From positions 1 through 64,000 of the forward strand of contig JBDOQK010000077.1 in the NCBI GenBank assembly GCA_040437565.1: 64,000 bases of DNA, read 5' to 3'. Below, piece after piece: positions 12,067 to 23,852 of the stretch. The position numbers and the translations under genes are program-made. Position 1 is the stretch's first letter. The number at the start of each line of letters is the position of its first letter. The DNA comes from Albugo candida (taxonomy: Eukaryota; Oomycota; Peronosporomycetes; Albuginales). Under the pieces are notes generated by a model, which searched no databases, was not told the DNA's origin, and saw only the letters and a program-made list of their open reading frames with translations.

Positions 12067-13263
12067 ATGCTAACGTGTCGAGCTTGTCAGCTGCTTTTTG
12101 ACGGCTTTGATGCTCAAAAAGAGCATTTTCGTGAAGATTGGCATCGGTACAATCTCAAGCGAAAGGTTGTTGGCTTATGTCCTGTCACAAAAACGCAATT
12201 TGACCATTTTATGCTGACAATTCAAAGAGAAAAACAGCTTAGAATCGCATTGGACCCGAAGCAAAAACAGCTCCAAAAACGAGCGGAAGAGCTTAAAACG
12301 GGAAAGAAAAAAGTTTGGAAGTGCACAACATGCACCAACAAAGTATTCTCATCGGAAAAAGCGTATCAAAATCATTTATTGAGCAAAAAACATATCGGAG
12401 GCACAAATGTGTCTTCAAATAATAAAGCAATTGTCAGCTTCCATTCAACGGAACCGGTCGAAGAGGAGTACGAAGATGTTGCTGAAACACTGGAAAAGCA
12501 AATGGAAGCGATCTCCATTTATGATTGTATATTTTGCAGCTTTCAGGGCGCGCAGTTGGACGCTAACCTCAAGCATATGCTCGAAGCGCATGGCTTTTTC
12601 ATTCCAGATCAAGAATGCGTGACTGATATGGAAGGTTTGGTGCGGTATTTGGCTCAAAAGGTCAAATGCGGGCACATTTGTCTCTACTGTAATGGTAGAA
12701 TCTTCCAGAATTTCCAAGACGTCCAGAAACATATGAGAGATGTATCGCATTGCAAGATTTGCTATGATGAATGCGATTTGGACGAGTATCTGGACTATTA
12801 CGATTACTCCAAAAACCATGACGATGACGAAGAGATTGAGTGGGAGACCGAAAGCGAGGTCAGTGATGAGGACGGTGTGCTTGCAACTGTCGAATATCAA
12901 GGCCGTAATAAGGTCTTGCAGATCTCCGAAACGGGTGAATTGATTCTTCTTGATGGACAACGAAGACTAGGACACCGTGAATTCCGACGCTACTACAAGC
13001 AAAAGTTTGGATCAAAGCATAATACACTTGCAGTATGCAACCCCATGTCCCTTGTAAAGCAAAGAAAAGTAAGATTTGCTGTATGGTTGTGTCTCGAGTC
13101 TTGTGATCATTTTGTGTGTTTGATGTAGAATATCTCGGATGGACAATCCATCGCGCAGCAAAGACGTCAAGTTTTCTTGGCTGACAAGCAAAAAGATAGG
13201 TTTCGATTTCGATCGCACAAAATGCAACGGAATCCAAATCGACGAGCAATGGTCACTGTTTAG
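12067..13263 (+). CDS. REI1: Cytoplasmic 60S biogenesis factor REI1/ZNF622
   Basis: Rei1/ZNF622 binds the ribosomal tunnel exit late in cytoplasmic 60S maturation and helps recycle Arx1. Exons 12067-13068 and 13129-13263 flank a 60-nt GT-AG intron, giving 378 aa. Four C2H2 fingers are visible: C4-C7-H20-H26, C86-C89-H103-H109, C154-C157-H170-H175 and C205-C208-H222-H228. An acidic stretch follows, then the family motif GHREFRRYYKQKF near residue 300. Exon 2 adds a basic tail. Without the splice the reading frame ends in an unrelated hydrophobic tail. Its stop lies only 7 bp from the stop of the convergent gene at 13271. Confidence 0.92.
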
Positions 13264-13270
13264 TGATACA

Positions 13271-14806
13271 TCACAGCTGTTTGCGCTTTTTAACGATCGG
13301 TAACGGCGTGTACGGAAGCCCGGAATCACGTAATCGACTGTTTGTGGGGCAAACTGTTGCTTGTGTCCTGTGGCTTTGGCGTCTGGTGGTCATCAGATCA
13401 TTTACAGCTCGAGTGGCTGGGCGTATCAAAGTGATGTCAGAGTGATAGTCGAACGGATTGAATTTCTTTGCTTGCATCTGATAAAAACATTTTGACAATG
13501 TATCGAAATCGGCTTCAGCTTTCTCACTTTCTGTTGACACACTTTCTTCTTCATTCTTGGATTGTGGTGGTAACAGGATCTCCTCAGCAGATACAACGCG
13601 AAAAAGGAGGAAAGTTGGCTTGTACGCTTGCTTTGTGTTAAATTCGGCACTTGGAACACAGAGATAGTATTCGGCTCCATCCTGAAGTATGGTCTCAGCA
13701 TCGGTGCTCAGAATATTGTGAATGGAAGGCCTACTTGACTGTAGCACTGGAGCATCATGGCACAATCGGCTTCCAAAAGATACTTGCCAAGAGCTCGGGC
13801 TTTGATTCCATTCGATTTACGTGCGGCATTGAACCACATCGACCCATCAATTCTATCAATTTGTTCGGTTTCCATCAAGGTTTTCGACGTATTTGCTGTA
13901 TCAATTGCAGTTGCTTGCAAAGGACATCCACAAATGACACTTGCTTGCACGGAAGAGAGCGGTACAACCGATTGAGCCTTCATTTCTCTCATTCCCGAAT
14001 GCAGTACGGTTGAGCCCGCAGTCCTTTGTAGGTGAGTGGAGTGGAGTTCCAGCCTAATCTCCATTGTATTGTCCTCGTCGGTTCCGCATAGACTCTCAAA
14101 TCCCGAAAGAACCGTCTGGATACGCGCTGCTGCCAAGTAAAGCCATTCTTTCTATCAAAAAAAGAGATTCTCAGCGATATTGAGGCTCTAAGTCTCCGAT
14201 CTGCGTGTAAGATACCACAATTTGACGCATACTGCGGGCATCCGTACTGTCCAAAGTCCGGACCGTGCAATTTGGATTGCTGCTCTCTTTCCGCGCACGA
14301 AACATTGACACTAAATACTGCGCTGCTGGCTCTGTGTCCTGATTTCGGAACAATACAAATTCAATGTGCATTGCTCTTAATACTAGACCTATTTCACGCT
14401 CATTTCCGTTCCAAAAGGCCAAATTGGAAGCGAATGCAAATGCAGACACTCGGAATTCCGACTTGTGTACTGATTGAAGGAGCGCGCAAAACGCCTGTGT
14501 AGCCACTTTGGCTGAAGATTCTTCCCAATACGCATATCTTTGCGATATGGCTTCAAATGTGTTTGTTGTTTGGGTTTTTAGTGTGTCCCACGCTATGTTA
14601 CCTATTGCAATTGAACGCTCCGCCTGACCGCCGCGCGCGAGGAATTCGTGTGCGTTGACAGTGCCTAAGAATGTCAGTGAATAAAGAAATGGCGGTGATT
14701 TATGAATGAGCTCGAATTGTTGCTGTTGCAATTGCAACGCAAATAGATATTCGGTTAGGAAAGGATGCAATTGCGAGCGCATTCTATGTATCAAGTCAGA
14801 TTCCAA
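13271..14806 (-). CDS. Uncharacterised protein, three exons, 472 aa
   Basis: Exons 14806-14216, 14151-13735 and 13681-13271 join in phase 0 across introns of 64 nt (14152-14215) and 53 nt (13682-13734). Each intron removes an in-frame stop and has GT-AG ends, so the model is well supported as a coding gene. I do not recognise the family. The N-terminal half is Gln/Leu-rich and helical without membrane segments. The middle has several Cys residues (ICGCPLQ). The C terminus is basic (VKKRKQL), compatible with a nuclear protein. The exon with residues about 335-400 contains a beta-like FLLFRVV strand and an acidic low-complexity insert. The start is the first Met of the open frame. Confidence 0.72.
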
Positions 14807-14977
14807 AGTTGGGGGCGAAGAATATAGGCGTACTGCTTAAATTGAGTCAAAGTGGAAGGAAGCATCACAACGATTGCGTGCTTTGTCATCTTCAACGTAT
14901 GAAAGAGTAAGGGTGATTGAAACAGTGTCAGACCTGATGAATAAAATGATACCGGATAAATAATACGTTGTATTTAT

Positions 14978-15119
14978 ATTTCGCAATTTATGTATTATNN
15001 NNNNNNNNNNNNNNNNNNNNNNNNNNNNNNNNNNNNNNNNNNNNNNNNNNNNNNNNNNNNNNNNNNNNNNNNNNNNNNNNNNNNNNNNNNNNNNNNNNAT
15101 TTCGCAATTTATGTATTAT
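14978..15119. repeat. 100-N gap with identical 21-bp flanks
   Basis: Positions 14999-15098 are N. The 21 bases before the gap (14978-14998) are repeated exactly after it (15099-15119). The locus is AT-rich intergenic DNA between two minus-strand genes. The pattern matches the other gaps here, where unmerged contig ends overlap. Confidence 0.85.
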
Positions 15120-15168
15120 AGGAAGGTTCGTTCCGTATTAAAATGTTCAAGGTGCGTACTTGACAAGA

Positions 15169-17199
15169 TTAAAGATCATAAGCCTTTTTGCCGAGTTCAA
15201 TCACTTCGTACGCTGTACTACACGCAAAATTCCATGTTGCTTTAGCACACTCCTGAGGATGATCACAAGCTATAATCATACTCAATTGAGAACTGACGAT
15301 ACAAGACATCAACGGGAATATGCAATACAATAATACTTGAACTGTTTTTTTCAGCTGAGGGCGAACTCGTTGCGGGAATGGATCCGTTGATTCGACATAA
15401 TCAATCTTCATACTCGTGATGTACTTTTTGATCCGAGAGCATACGTGTTGATTTCCGAAATGAATCAATAAAATCAGAGGCGAGCGTAAAAGCATATTGA
15501 GCCATACCATTCGCATATGATACATCACACCGACGAGGATGAATGGGAATAGATACTTGAGGGCGCTGAATTGTGTACAGACGAACAGGATGAAAACCAT
15601 ACAGAAAATGAGTCCAGTAATTTGAATTGTGTTCCACACATAACATTTCAATGTGCTAAATGGATTGAAAGACTGTGTCCAACCAAACACGCTATTGGAT
15701 TCTGATTTGCATGCCATATCGATTTGTACATAATGTAAGATTTTATCTGAGAAAACAAGGAAAATCGCCAGTAACACGATCATCACATCCATTTTAGTGA
15801 TCCAATTGGTTAAACGTCGAACGTGAACAATCAGCTCTTCCTTCTCCAATTGAACTTGCTCGTAAAATTTCCGTTCTCGCTCCGCTTTCAGCTGCTTCTG
15901 ATGTGTCTCCTGCTGCAGCTGTATTTTCTCCTGCAACAATTCTCTTCGCAATCGGAATTTAGTTCCCAACACTTCACGTCGCTGGACCTGTCGAAGCTCA
16001 TCACGCCTTCTCCGTCCCTCCATTTTTTTCAAATCATATTTCCGCCACTCCTCAAACATCGTTCGTAATGTGCTCACGAGAAGCAGCGTGTTGGACCTAT
16101 TGGCATGGATCTCCCCAGCTTTTAAAACAGCATCCGACTCCTTTGCACCTAACGCGATGAAATAATTCTTTAATGTGACAACTGTATCGTTTGAACTTGA
16201 TTCTTTGTGACAAAGTGCGGTACACAGTTGTTCGTACTTGATGTGTTGCATCAGTTCCTGTGCTTGAATCACTTCGTCCAAGTGCGTCAGCTGAAGATCT
16301 TCTGCTCGATCCACAAGATTTTGCAGCTTATGAGTTGTAAGTGTAACAATCGAATGACGTCGTCCATCCAGTGTTTGACCACACTGACCCTTTGCGTCAT
16401 CCATCTGATCTTTTTGGATAAGACCGTTCTTCTCAGTGTGTAATCTTTCCATCATGCGATTAAGACTACTGGTTAGCTGTTCTTGTTCCTTTAGCGTTTC
16501 ATACGATTTCGAGATGAATTTCAGATTCAAAATATCGGGTTTTGAATCACCAGAATTCCATTGAATGGATTGAAGCAAGTTTCGCCATGCTTTCTCATCT
16601 TGAAATTGAATCGTACCATTTCGTATTTGAGACTCGATTGTTTTGTTAATTTTGTGCATCATATCGTACAATTTCGTAGTTTCGTTATCTAAGCACTTTA
16701 ACATGTCGGTTACCGTTCGAATATGCTGCTTGATTTGCACATTTAACTGTTTCATGTCGATATCCGACAACGCGCTGCGAACTATAAATCCTTTGGTTCT
16801 TAACTCCAATAATTCTTGAACCAGTTCCGGCAATGTACGCTCGAGTTTCGACGACGTTTGTAGACTCATTGTATCAGCACAAAATACCAAAGCTGATGTC
16901 ATGCTGCAGATGTCTTGGCTTTCTCTAGTAAACTGAATATATCGCGAATGGATCCCAAGGATCGACTTTGTTCGGGGAGATGCGCGGAGTGCATGTTGGC
17001 AAGAATCCTTGCTATTGTCGTTGCTCTCAAAGCATTCTAGAATAAAATTCTGCTCAAATTTTTGATCCATGTGGCGTTGAACAAACTTGTAGACCGTAAT
17101 GCTGATAGCCAGTAGCGAGAAGAAGACAATCGCACTCAACAAAATGATTCGATGTTGCATCGCTTTATTAGGAATTTCAATAGCGACCTGCTGAGACAT
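15169..17199 (-). CDS. Multi-pass membrane protein with central coiled coil, unknown function
   Basis: A single exon of 676 aa. Seen: one hydrophobic segment near the N terminus (about 17-40, a signal anchor); a long mostly helical region with scattered Cys residues (C55, C67 and two more within about 60 residues); a strongly basic/Gln-rich coiled coil (about 365-460); then several hydrophobic segments (about 470-490, 530-585 and 630-650). This layout (N-terminal anchor, Cys-bearing lumenal domain, coiled coil, multi-pass tail) recalls nuclear-fusion proteins of the GEX1/Kar5/Brambleberry type, but the cysteine spacing does not match convincingly, so I give no name. The gene is divergent from the ISWI gene across 443 bp. 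Confidence 0.85.
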   Translation of the reverse strand: MSQQVAIEIPNKAMQHRIILLSAIVFFSLLAISITVYKFVQRHMDQKFEQNFILECFESNDNSKDSCQHALRASPRTKSILGIHSRYIQFTRESQDICSMTSALVFCADTMSLQTSSKLERTLPELVQELLELRTKGFIVRSALSDIDMKQLNVQIKQHIRTVTDMLKCLDNETTKLYDMMHKINKTIESQIRNGTIQFQDEKAWRNLLQSIQWNSGDSKPDILNLKFISKSYETLKEQEQLTSSLNRMMERLHTEKNGLIQKDQMDDAKGQCGQTLDGRRHSIVTLTTHKLQNLVDRAEDLQLTHLDEVIQAQELMQHIKYEQLCTALCHKESSSNDTVVTLKNYFIALGAKESDAVLKAGEIHANRSNTLLLVSTLRTMFEEWRKYDLKKMEGRRRRDELRQVQRREVLGTKFRLRRELLQEKIQLQQETHQKQLKAERERKFYEQVQLEKEELIVHVRRLTNWITKMDVMIVLLAIFLVFSDKILHYVQIDMACKSESNSVFGWTQSFNPFSTLKCYVWNTIQITGLIFCMVFILFVCTQFSALKYLFPFILVGVMYHMRMVWLNMLLRSPLILLIHFGNQHVCSRIKKYITSMKIDYVESTDPFPQRVRPQLKKTVQVLLYCIFPLMSCIVSSQLSMIIACDHPQECAKATWNFACSTAYEVIELGKKAYDL

Positions 17200-17642
17200 T
17201 TCTACCGAAAAGAATGTGAGCGTGGATTAAAGATATCATTAATCAATTCACAAACTCTGAAAAGAATAGTCTGCCACAGAGACTTGCAAATTCTCCAGCG
17301 GCTTACTTGTAGCATGGAAATAGGAGAAATCTTCCACGATTTCGGGCCCTTGTTGTGCAATAAAGACATTAGTAAAACAATCCTCTACTCAAGTAAATCT
17401 ACAGTTACACACCTATAATCTCCATTGCGTCTTCATGCGTCCGTATCCGTTGAACTGCTGCCAAAGAGAACACGGCCACGAAAAACCAGTTGCCACGCAT
17501 GCGAAGCAGAACCTAACGATCTTAATCGTTAATTCCGATAACCTAATGAAACCCTTAGGTTTACTTGGTCCAGCGGTCGGCCTCTATAAAAAACGCCTTC
17601 GTGACGCCTTTTATCTCTCATCACACCACAACTTGAGCCAAA
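17200..17642. promoter_or_regulatory. 443-bp divergent intergenic region
   Basis: This lies between the start codons of the membrane-protein gene (17199, minus) and the ISWI gene (17643, plus), so it holds both promoters. A TCTCATCACACCACAACTTG stretch just before 17643 has the TCAT core seen in oomycete initiators but is not a full match. No gene is seen in it. Confidence 0.4.
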
Positions 17643-20600
17643 ATGAGTGCAAACTCGACAAAAGAAGACACAACACACTCGAGTCAGACCGGTTCTTCAT
17701 CCATGCCATCGCAGCCAGTCAAACCAAAGACAGCCTTTCAGCTTTTCCAGAAAGCACGAATGCCACGTATCAAAGCCGAATTGGCTAGAGAGCGGAGCGA
17801 ACATGGAGAGGGAATCGAGCTTGGTGCGATCATGAAAGAAGTTAGTCGTCAATGGCAGCAAGCTGAAAAAGAAGAAAAACAAGAATTTATCGATGCAGCA
17901 GCGTGCGATAAAGAACGATACGAAAAAGACTGTTATGAACGAGATCAAGTGATTGAAGCTGATCGCAAGCGGAAACGCGATAATTTCTCCTCAAACACTA
18001 TAGTCGAAGGAAAACGCGAACGAAAACGTGTAAGTGCTCTTCATACTGACTCTGTTCCGTGCAAATACCATCTCATCCTTCTTGACAGCATCCAGCATTG
18101 GATCTCGATAGCGGGAAAACGAAATTACCAAAAGATTCGAATGACATCACACGAACATACGATAAAGTTCGCTCTCAATCGAGCCAAAAACTTCGTCAAG
18201 AGCGCGAAAAGTTCAAAGCGCAAGTGCAACATCAAAAAGACAATTTAGCAAAGAATCGCGCTGAAATCGCATCGGCACGACTGAAATATCTTCTCTCCCA
18301 AAGCGATTTATTCGCTCATTTTAGTAAACAGCTCATTTCGAAAGGGAAAAAGACAGAAGGAAACAAAAAGAAAGGTCAAAGCTTACAAGAAGTCGATGAT
18401 GAGAATCCCTTTCAGGAAAAAGAACACGTGGTTGTACACATCACTCAGCAGCCGTCCATAATCGCTTTTGGGACTATGCGCGCGTACCAATTGGAAGGAC
18501 TTAATTGGATGGTGAATCTTGCACATCAAGGGATCAATGGCATCTTGGCTGATGAGATGGGACTCGGAAAAACACTGCAGACTATCTCTGTGTTGGCGTA
18601 TTTTTACCAATTTGAAAACATTTCGGGTCCTCACATTGTTTTAGTACCAAAAAGCACGTTAAGCAATTGGATGATGGAATTCCATCGATGGTGTCCGAGT
18701 CTTCGTGTGGTCAAATTGCATGGGAACAAGCAGGAACGAAAAGATGTGATTCAAGATCAATTGTGTCCCGGATCTAGTGATGATACGAGGCCTTTTGACG
18801 TCTGTGTCACAACGTTTGAAATGTGTATGAAGGAGAGAACAGCACTTTGTAAATTTGCATGGCGATATCTGATCATTGATGAAGCACATCGGATTAAGAA
18901 TGAAGCGTCTCAATTCGCAAAAGTGGTCCGGCTGATGGATACAGAGTATCGTTTGCTTCTCACTGGCACACCGCTGCAGAATAATTTGCATGAGTTATGG
19001 GCACTGCTGAATTTCTTGCTGCCGGATGTGTTTGCATCTTCGGAAGAATTCGATGAATGGTTCAATTTGGATGTCGATGATGATGAAGCAAAGAAGCAAA
19101 TGATCGGTCAATTGCACAAAATACTTCGTCCTTTTATGCTTCGTCGACTCAAAGCCGATGTGGAGAAATCGCTTCCGCCAAAGAAAGAAACGCTCTTGTT
19201 TGTGGGTATGTCGCTCATGCAAAAGACATTGTACAAATCGCTACTTCTGCGAGATATGGACACGATCACGGGCAAAGTTGGTGCCGGAGTCTCTCGCAGT
19301 GCTCTTCAGAACATCGTCATGCAATTACGAAAATGCTGTGGACATCCCTACTTATTTGAAGGACAAGAAGATCGAACTTTGGATCCGTTGGGTGAGCACG
19401 TTGTCGAAAATTGCGGGAAAATGGTGCTGCTGGATAAGTTGCTTAAGAAACTGAAGCAGCGTGGCTCTCGTGTGTTGTTATTCACGCAAATGACTCGAGT
19501 TCTCGATATTTTCGAAGATTTCTGTCGAATGCGTCGATACGATTATTGCCGGATTGATGGACGCACGTCGTATGAGGACCGCGAGTCTGCAATTGAATCG
19601 TACAATGAAGCTGGATCGAGTAAATTTGTGTTTCTTCTGTCCACACGCGCTGGGGGTCTAGGAATCAATTTGTACACCGCCGATATTGTGATCTTGTACG
19701 ACTCGGATTGGAATCCTCAAGCGGATCTTCAGGCCCAAGATCGAGCGCATCGTATCGGCCAAAAAAAGGAAGTCAATGTCTATCGATTTGTGACGTCCGA
19801 TTCCGTGGAAGAAAAGATCATTGAGCGTGCCCAACAGAAGCTCAAATTGGATGCAATGGTCGTACAACAAGGTCGATTGCAGGATAAACAGTCCAAGTTG
19901 AGCAAAAGCGATATGCTGGAAATGATTCGCTTCGGAGCAGACCAAGTGTTTCGAACGACAGACTCTACAATCACGGATGAAGATATCGACGCGATTTTGG
20001 CCAAAGGCGAACAAAGAACAGAAGAAATGAAGCAGAAGCTGCAGACACACGATAAAGGCGATATGCTCGATTTCAAATTGGATGGTGGGAAGAGTATGCA
20101 GAGTCATGATGGTGTCGATTACTCTAAAGAAAAAGAGCGTCAAGAAGAACTGAAGCGGCTGGCGGAAGCTGAATTGGCACGTACGATGGCACAAAGCATC
20201 GGAAAACGTGAACGTCGTGCTGTATTGCGTCAATCTCAATTGATGGGCAATGGTCGAACTGATCATAAAGTGAAGCTGCTGCCGAAAGCATTACGACTTC
20301 CACGGATGGACGACTGGCAATTTTACAATCGAAAGCGTCTGACGGAATTGCATGAGATCCAAGTGTCCAATTATGAAGACGCCAAAATCGTTTCTGGAGA
20401 CAAACCGCCATTGCCACCACATGCAATGTATCTCTCACCCAAAGAACAGGAAGAAAAAGACCGATTGTTGTCTCAAGCGTTTGGCGATTGGAATAAACCC
20501 CAATTCTTTTTGTTTGTGAGGCTGTTGGCACGTTATGGACGAGGGAATTTGGAGACTGTTGCTCAGGAAATGGGACGGCCACTAGAAGAAATACAACGAT

Positions 20601-21799
20601 ATGTCGGTGTGTTTAATGCTCGAGGACCTCGAGAGCTCCACGATTGGGCTCGAATCATCAAATCCATCGAGAAAGGTGAGTCGAAATTGCTGGAAATTGA
20701 ACGATTGAGTGCTGCTGTGCGTGCGAAATTGGCTCGATACAACAATCCAATGGAAGAAATGACCATCAGTTACCAAGGAAAAATCGCCAAAGTATTTACC
20801 GAAGAGGAAGATCGAGCATTGCTTTGCTGTGTGGAACGTTACGGGTATGGCGCTTGGGAGAAAATACGTCGGCAAGTTGCATCGTTGGATCGATTCGCGT
20901 TTGATTATTACCTCCGATCACGCAACGCCACTGAAATTGGTCGACGATGTGATTCTCTGATGCGAAATTGTGAGAAAGAAAACGCCGATATGCGCGTTCG
21001 TGAAAGTAAAGATGTCGCCTTACGCGTGGAATTGGAAAAGGAACGCGTTGAATTGAATCGTCGATTGATTAAAGCAAAACATGATCTTCATCAGCGTCAA
21101 AAACGGGTCAAAGAATTGATTCTGAAGGAAGCCAAACGGATGAAAGCTCAACGTGCTGCAAAACGCGCCAAGAAACGAAAAGAACGTGATCAAGACCAAG
21201 AACAAGTGAATGCATTCACTGAACAATTGGTCACGTACCTTCAGAATGCCACTACCTGTGACGCTGCAAAACTTGCGATGGATTTCTGTGCGGATGTTTA
21301 TCGACAACACAATTTGGAGATTCCGGCTGCTCATGTGCTTCAGCGTATCCGACAGATCGCCAAGCCTCTGCCGGATGGAGATGGATACTGGGAAATCGAT
21401 CAAAATGCTGTCCGTTTGAATGTTAAAGACGTGGATTCCGAGTCGAATGATGCGATGGAAATCGATTCCAATTGCAAAGATTCGCCGCCAAGTCGAAAGC
21501 CGACGCGCGTTTCGGAGAAAAATCCGATTCTATTCAATGAATTCAATATCCGACTTCCACGAAGCGCTTACGTTCTCTTTGCTATCGATAAAATGGATCA
21601 AGTGAAAACATCGATGATTGCTGAAGGTGATCCTCCACGTCCATCGACTCATACTCCATCTCCGCTTCAGGTTTTGCATCAAGTTCAGCGGATTTGGTCG
21701 TCTTTATCGGAAGAGCAAGTGGCATTTTGGAAAGAACGCGAAATTGCAGATCGACAGCGATACGAAATGGAGATGAAAGACGTCACAAAGAGCGCTTGA
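17643..21799 (+). CDS. ISWI-type SNF2 chromatin remodeller with HMG-like boxes at both ends
   Basis: Exons 17643-18029 and 18089-21799 join in phase 0 over a 59-nt intron, giving 1365 aa. Order: an HMG-box-like domain (about 25-97: PKTAFQLFQKAR ... W ... ERYEKD); SNF2 ATPase with DEMGLGKT at 284-291 and DEAH at 393-396; helicase-C with LSTRAGGLGINL and QAQDRAHRIGQ; then the ISWI HAND-SANT-SLIDE region (about 870-1090, SLIDE start FTEEEDRALL). A second HMG-like segment is at about 1282-1365 (LPRSAYVLFA ... W..LSEE ... RYEMEM). ISWI slides and spaces nucleosomes, and HMG boxes bind or bend linker DNA. The coding 3' end is repeated after a gap (21928 onward), with the same stop again at 22189-22191. 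Confidence 0.93.
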
Positions 21800-22219
21800 A
21801 AGCCCGACTGTTGGTTTTAAATGTCGANNNNNNNNNNNNNNNNNNNNNNNNNNNNNNNNNNNNNNNNNNNNNNNNNNNNNNNNNNNNNNNNNNNNNNNNN
21901 NNNNNNNNNNNNNNNNNNNNNNNNNNNAATGAATTCAATATCCGACTTCCACGAAGCGCTTACGTTCTCTTTGCTATCGATAAAATGGATCAAGTGAAAA
22001 CATCGATGATTGCTGAAGGTGATCCTCCACGTCCATCGACTCATACTCCATCTCCGCTTCAGGTTTTGCATCAAGTTCAGCGGATTTGGTCGTCTTTATC
22101 GGAAGAGCAAGTGGCATTTTGGAAAGAACGCGAAATTGCAGATCGACAGCGATACGAAATGGAGATGAAAGACGTCACAAAGAGCGCTTGAAAGCCCGAC
22201 TGTTGGTTTTAAATGTCGA
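21536..22219. repeat. Gap-flanking exact direct duplication, 292 bp
   Basis: Positions 21536-21827 and 21928-22219 are identical over 292 bp, separated by exactly 100 N. The duplicated segment is the end of the ISWI coding sequence plus its stop and 3' flank. Sequence continues without a break after the second copy, so collapsing the two copies gives a single normal locus. Confidence 0.9.
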
Positions 22220-23680
22220 GACAGACGATATCGACACCGATGGCTTGCGCGTGCTGACGCTGACGCATGGACATCCGTTTGCACCCTGTGATACAAATTT
22301 GAAAATATGGACATTGGCTGAAGACAAGTCGATCCAAACGCTTGGCATATATCCGCGTGATCACATTCAACGTCGAGTCTGTTAATTGCGTACACCAATT
22401 CACATTCAGTTTCCTCAAATGTGTGAATTTCTCTTCTTCTTCTGCTTGCTCGAACGAATGGACAAACTTCATCACACTTTTATCGGTGATATCACACCAC
22501 GCGATATTCAGCGTCTTCAAATGTGTCAAAGCACAAAGCGCCAAGACGCCATGATCGGTGATCTGACTGCAATTCTCAAGACTCAAAACTTTCAATTTCC
22601 CGATCCATTTTCCTCGAACAAGTGTCTCCAGCGCGATATCCGTAATGGAATCACAATTATCGAGCACAAGTTCCTGCAAACAAGAGCAATGGCAAGTCAG
22701 TACACTCACACTCGCGTCTGTGAACTTATTGTGCGTGAGATTGAGATATTCAAGTCCACAAAGCGTTGTGAATGGAGAGAATGGTTGAGGAACGTCAAAA
22801 GCGCGATCGTCGAGCTCCATGAATGAGATTTCGAGTCTCAAAAGCGGCAGCGACGAATGGAGAAATGCATCGACAGCGGTGTTTCCAATTCGCTATAATG
22901 AGAGTAAACAAACAGCCAATTTCAACGGAATGCGTACCCGACAATACGAAACATTGAGATCAATCAAAGCGGAACACGTTTTCGCGATGAGAAATAATCC
23001 TTTTCCAGTGATTTGAGAGCATTTGGCGATACTGAGACGCTTCAAAGAGGTGCACGCGCGTAATGGACAAAATGGAGAATAGTCGGGCTGGAAGGCTTGA
23101 TCGGTGACGTGACGACATGCGTCGAGTTCGAGGACTTGGAGACGCGTACAGTGCTGCAGGACGCCACGTACGATGGGATTATTGACTTGAGACGAGTATG
23201 AAAAGTCCAAAATGCGCTGGAAACAGAGATGCTCAGTGAGAATGACGGTCAATATCGAGAAATACCGACAAGTTGAGGACAATAAAATGGAATTTGACGG
23301 AGAATGGACTTGCGGATGGAACAGCACATTCGCAGACGTAATTCAGTATGTGTGAATGTGTAGAAGAGGGTCAAGCGATCGTCTGTGAGCGCATTGCTTT
23401 TGATGATTTCGTGCAGTACTTTGGATACGATTTCTTTCGGTAAATTGCTTTTCAAAAGAGAATTAGAACGGGGTATTTACTTTTGTAGGATAAGGTACCG
23501 AAGGAGTGTGATCGATTGTGTACGCGAACACGACGAAGTAAAGTGATTCATTGCAATGTTTCTTGCAGTTAATGCGGTTAGCGACGGGATATTGGATTGT
23601 TTGGGGATGCAATAGCACCACTTGCTATAGACACAAGAGTGTAGCATTCTCGAAACCACTCTTATTTGTCGTAAATGCAC
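22209..23680 (-). CDS. F-box / leucine-rich repeat protein (FBXL type)
   Basis: A probable SCF ubiquitin-ligase substrate receptor. Four exons (23680-23499, 23447-23270, 23216-22938, 22892-22209) join across introns of 51, 53 and 45 nt to give 440 aa. The F-box-like segment (LLRNLPKEIVSKVL, about 56-100) spans the first splice. About eight cysteine-containing LRRs of the AMN1/FBXL type follow (repeats such as LEYLNLTHN, LVLDNCDSITD, LSLENCSQITDHG, LNIAWCDITD). The splice CPQL/RILDFS rebuilds a repeat exactly; its donor is GTCGGT. The first exon carries IPSLTALTARNIA, typical of this group just before the F-box. The stop is 17 bp from the ISWI stop (second copy), convergent. Confidence 0.87.
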
Positions 23681-23852
23681 GCTTTCAAGCTATGCACCCA
23701 TCCGCCAGGCACTGGCCAAGCGCTCTTGAATACGTTAGTATACAGAGTATACATATACCGCTTAATACTAGTTATCTACCGGTATACCGTTATGAAACCG
23801 ATGTCGCGTCCTTTAAGATCTCTTCCGAGAAAGATCATCATTCATTGCGTTT
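23681..23852. promoter_or_regulatory. 172-bp divergent promoter with GTATAC palindromes
   Basis: This lies between the start codons of the FBXL gene (minus) and the kinesin gene (plus). It contains GTATAC at 23738-23743 and 23747-23752 and the 10-bp palindrome CGGTATACCG at 23780-23789. Three copies of one palindromic core in 52 bp of a shared promoter suggest a transcription-factor site cluster. Function is inferred. Confidence 0.4.
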
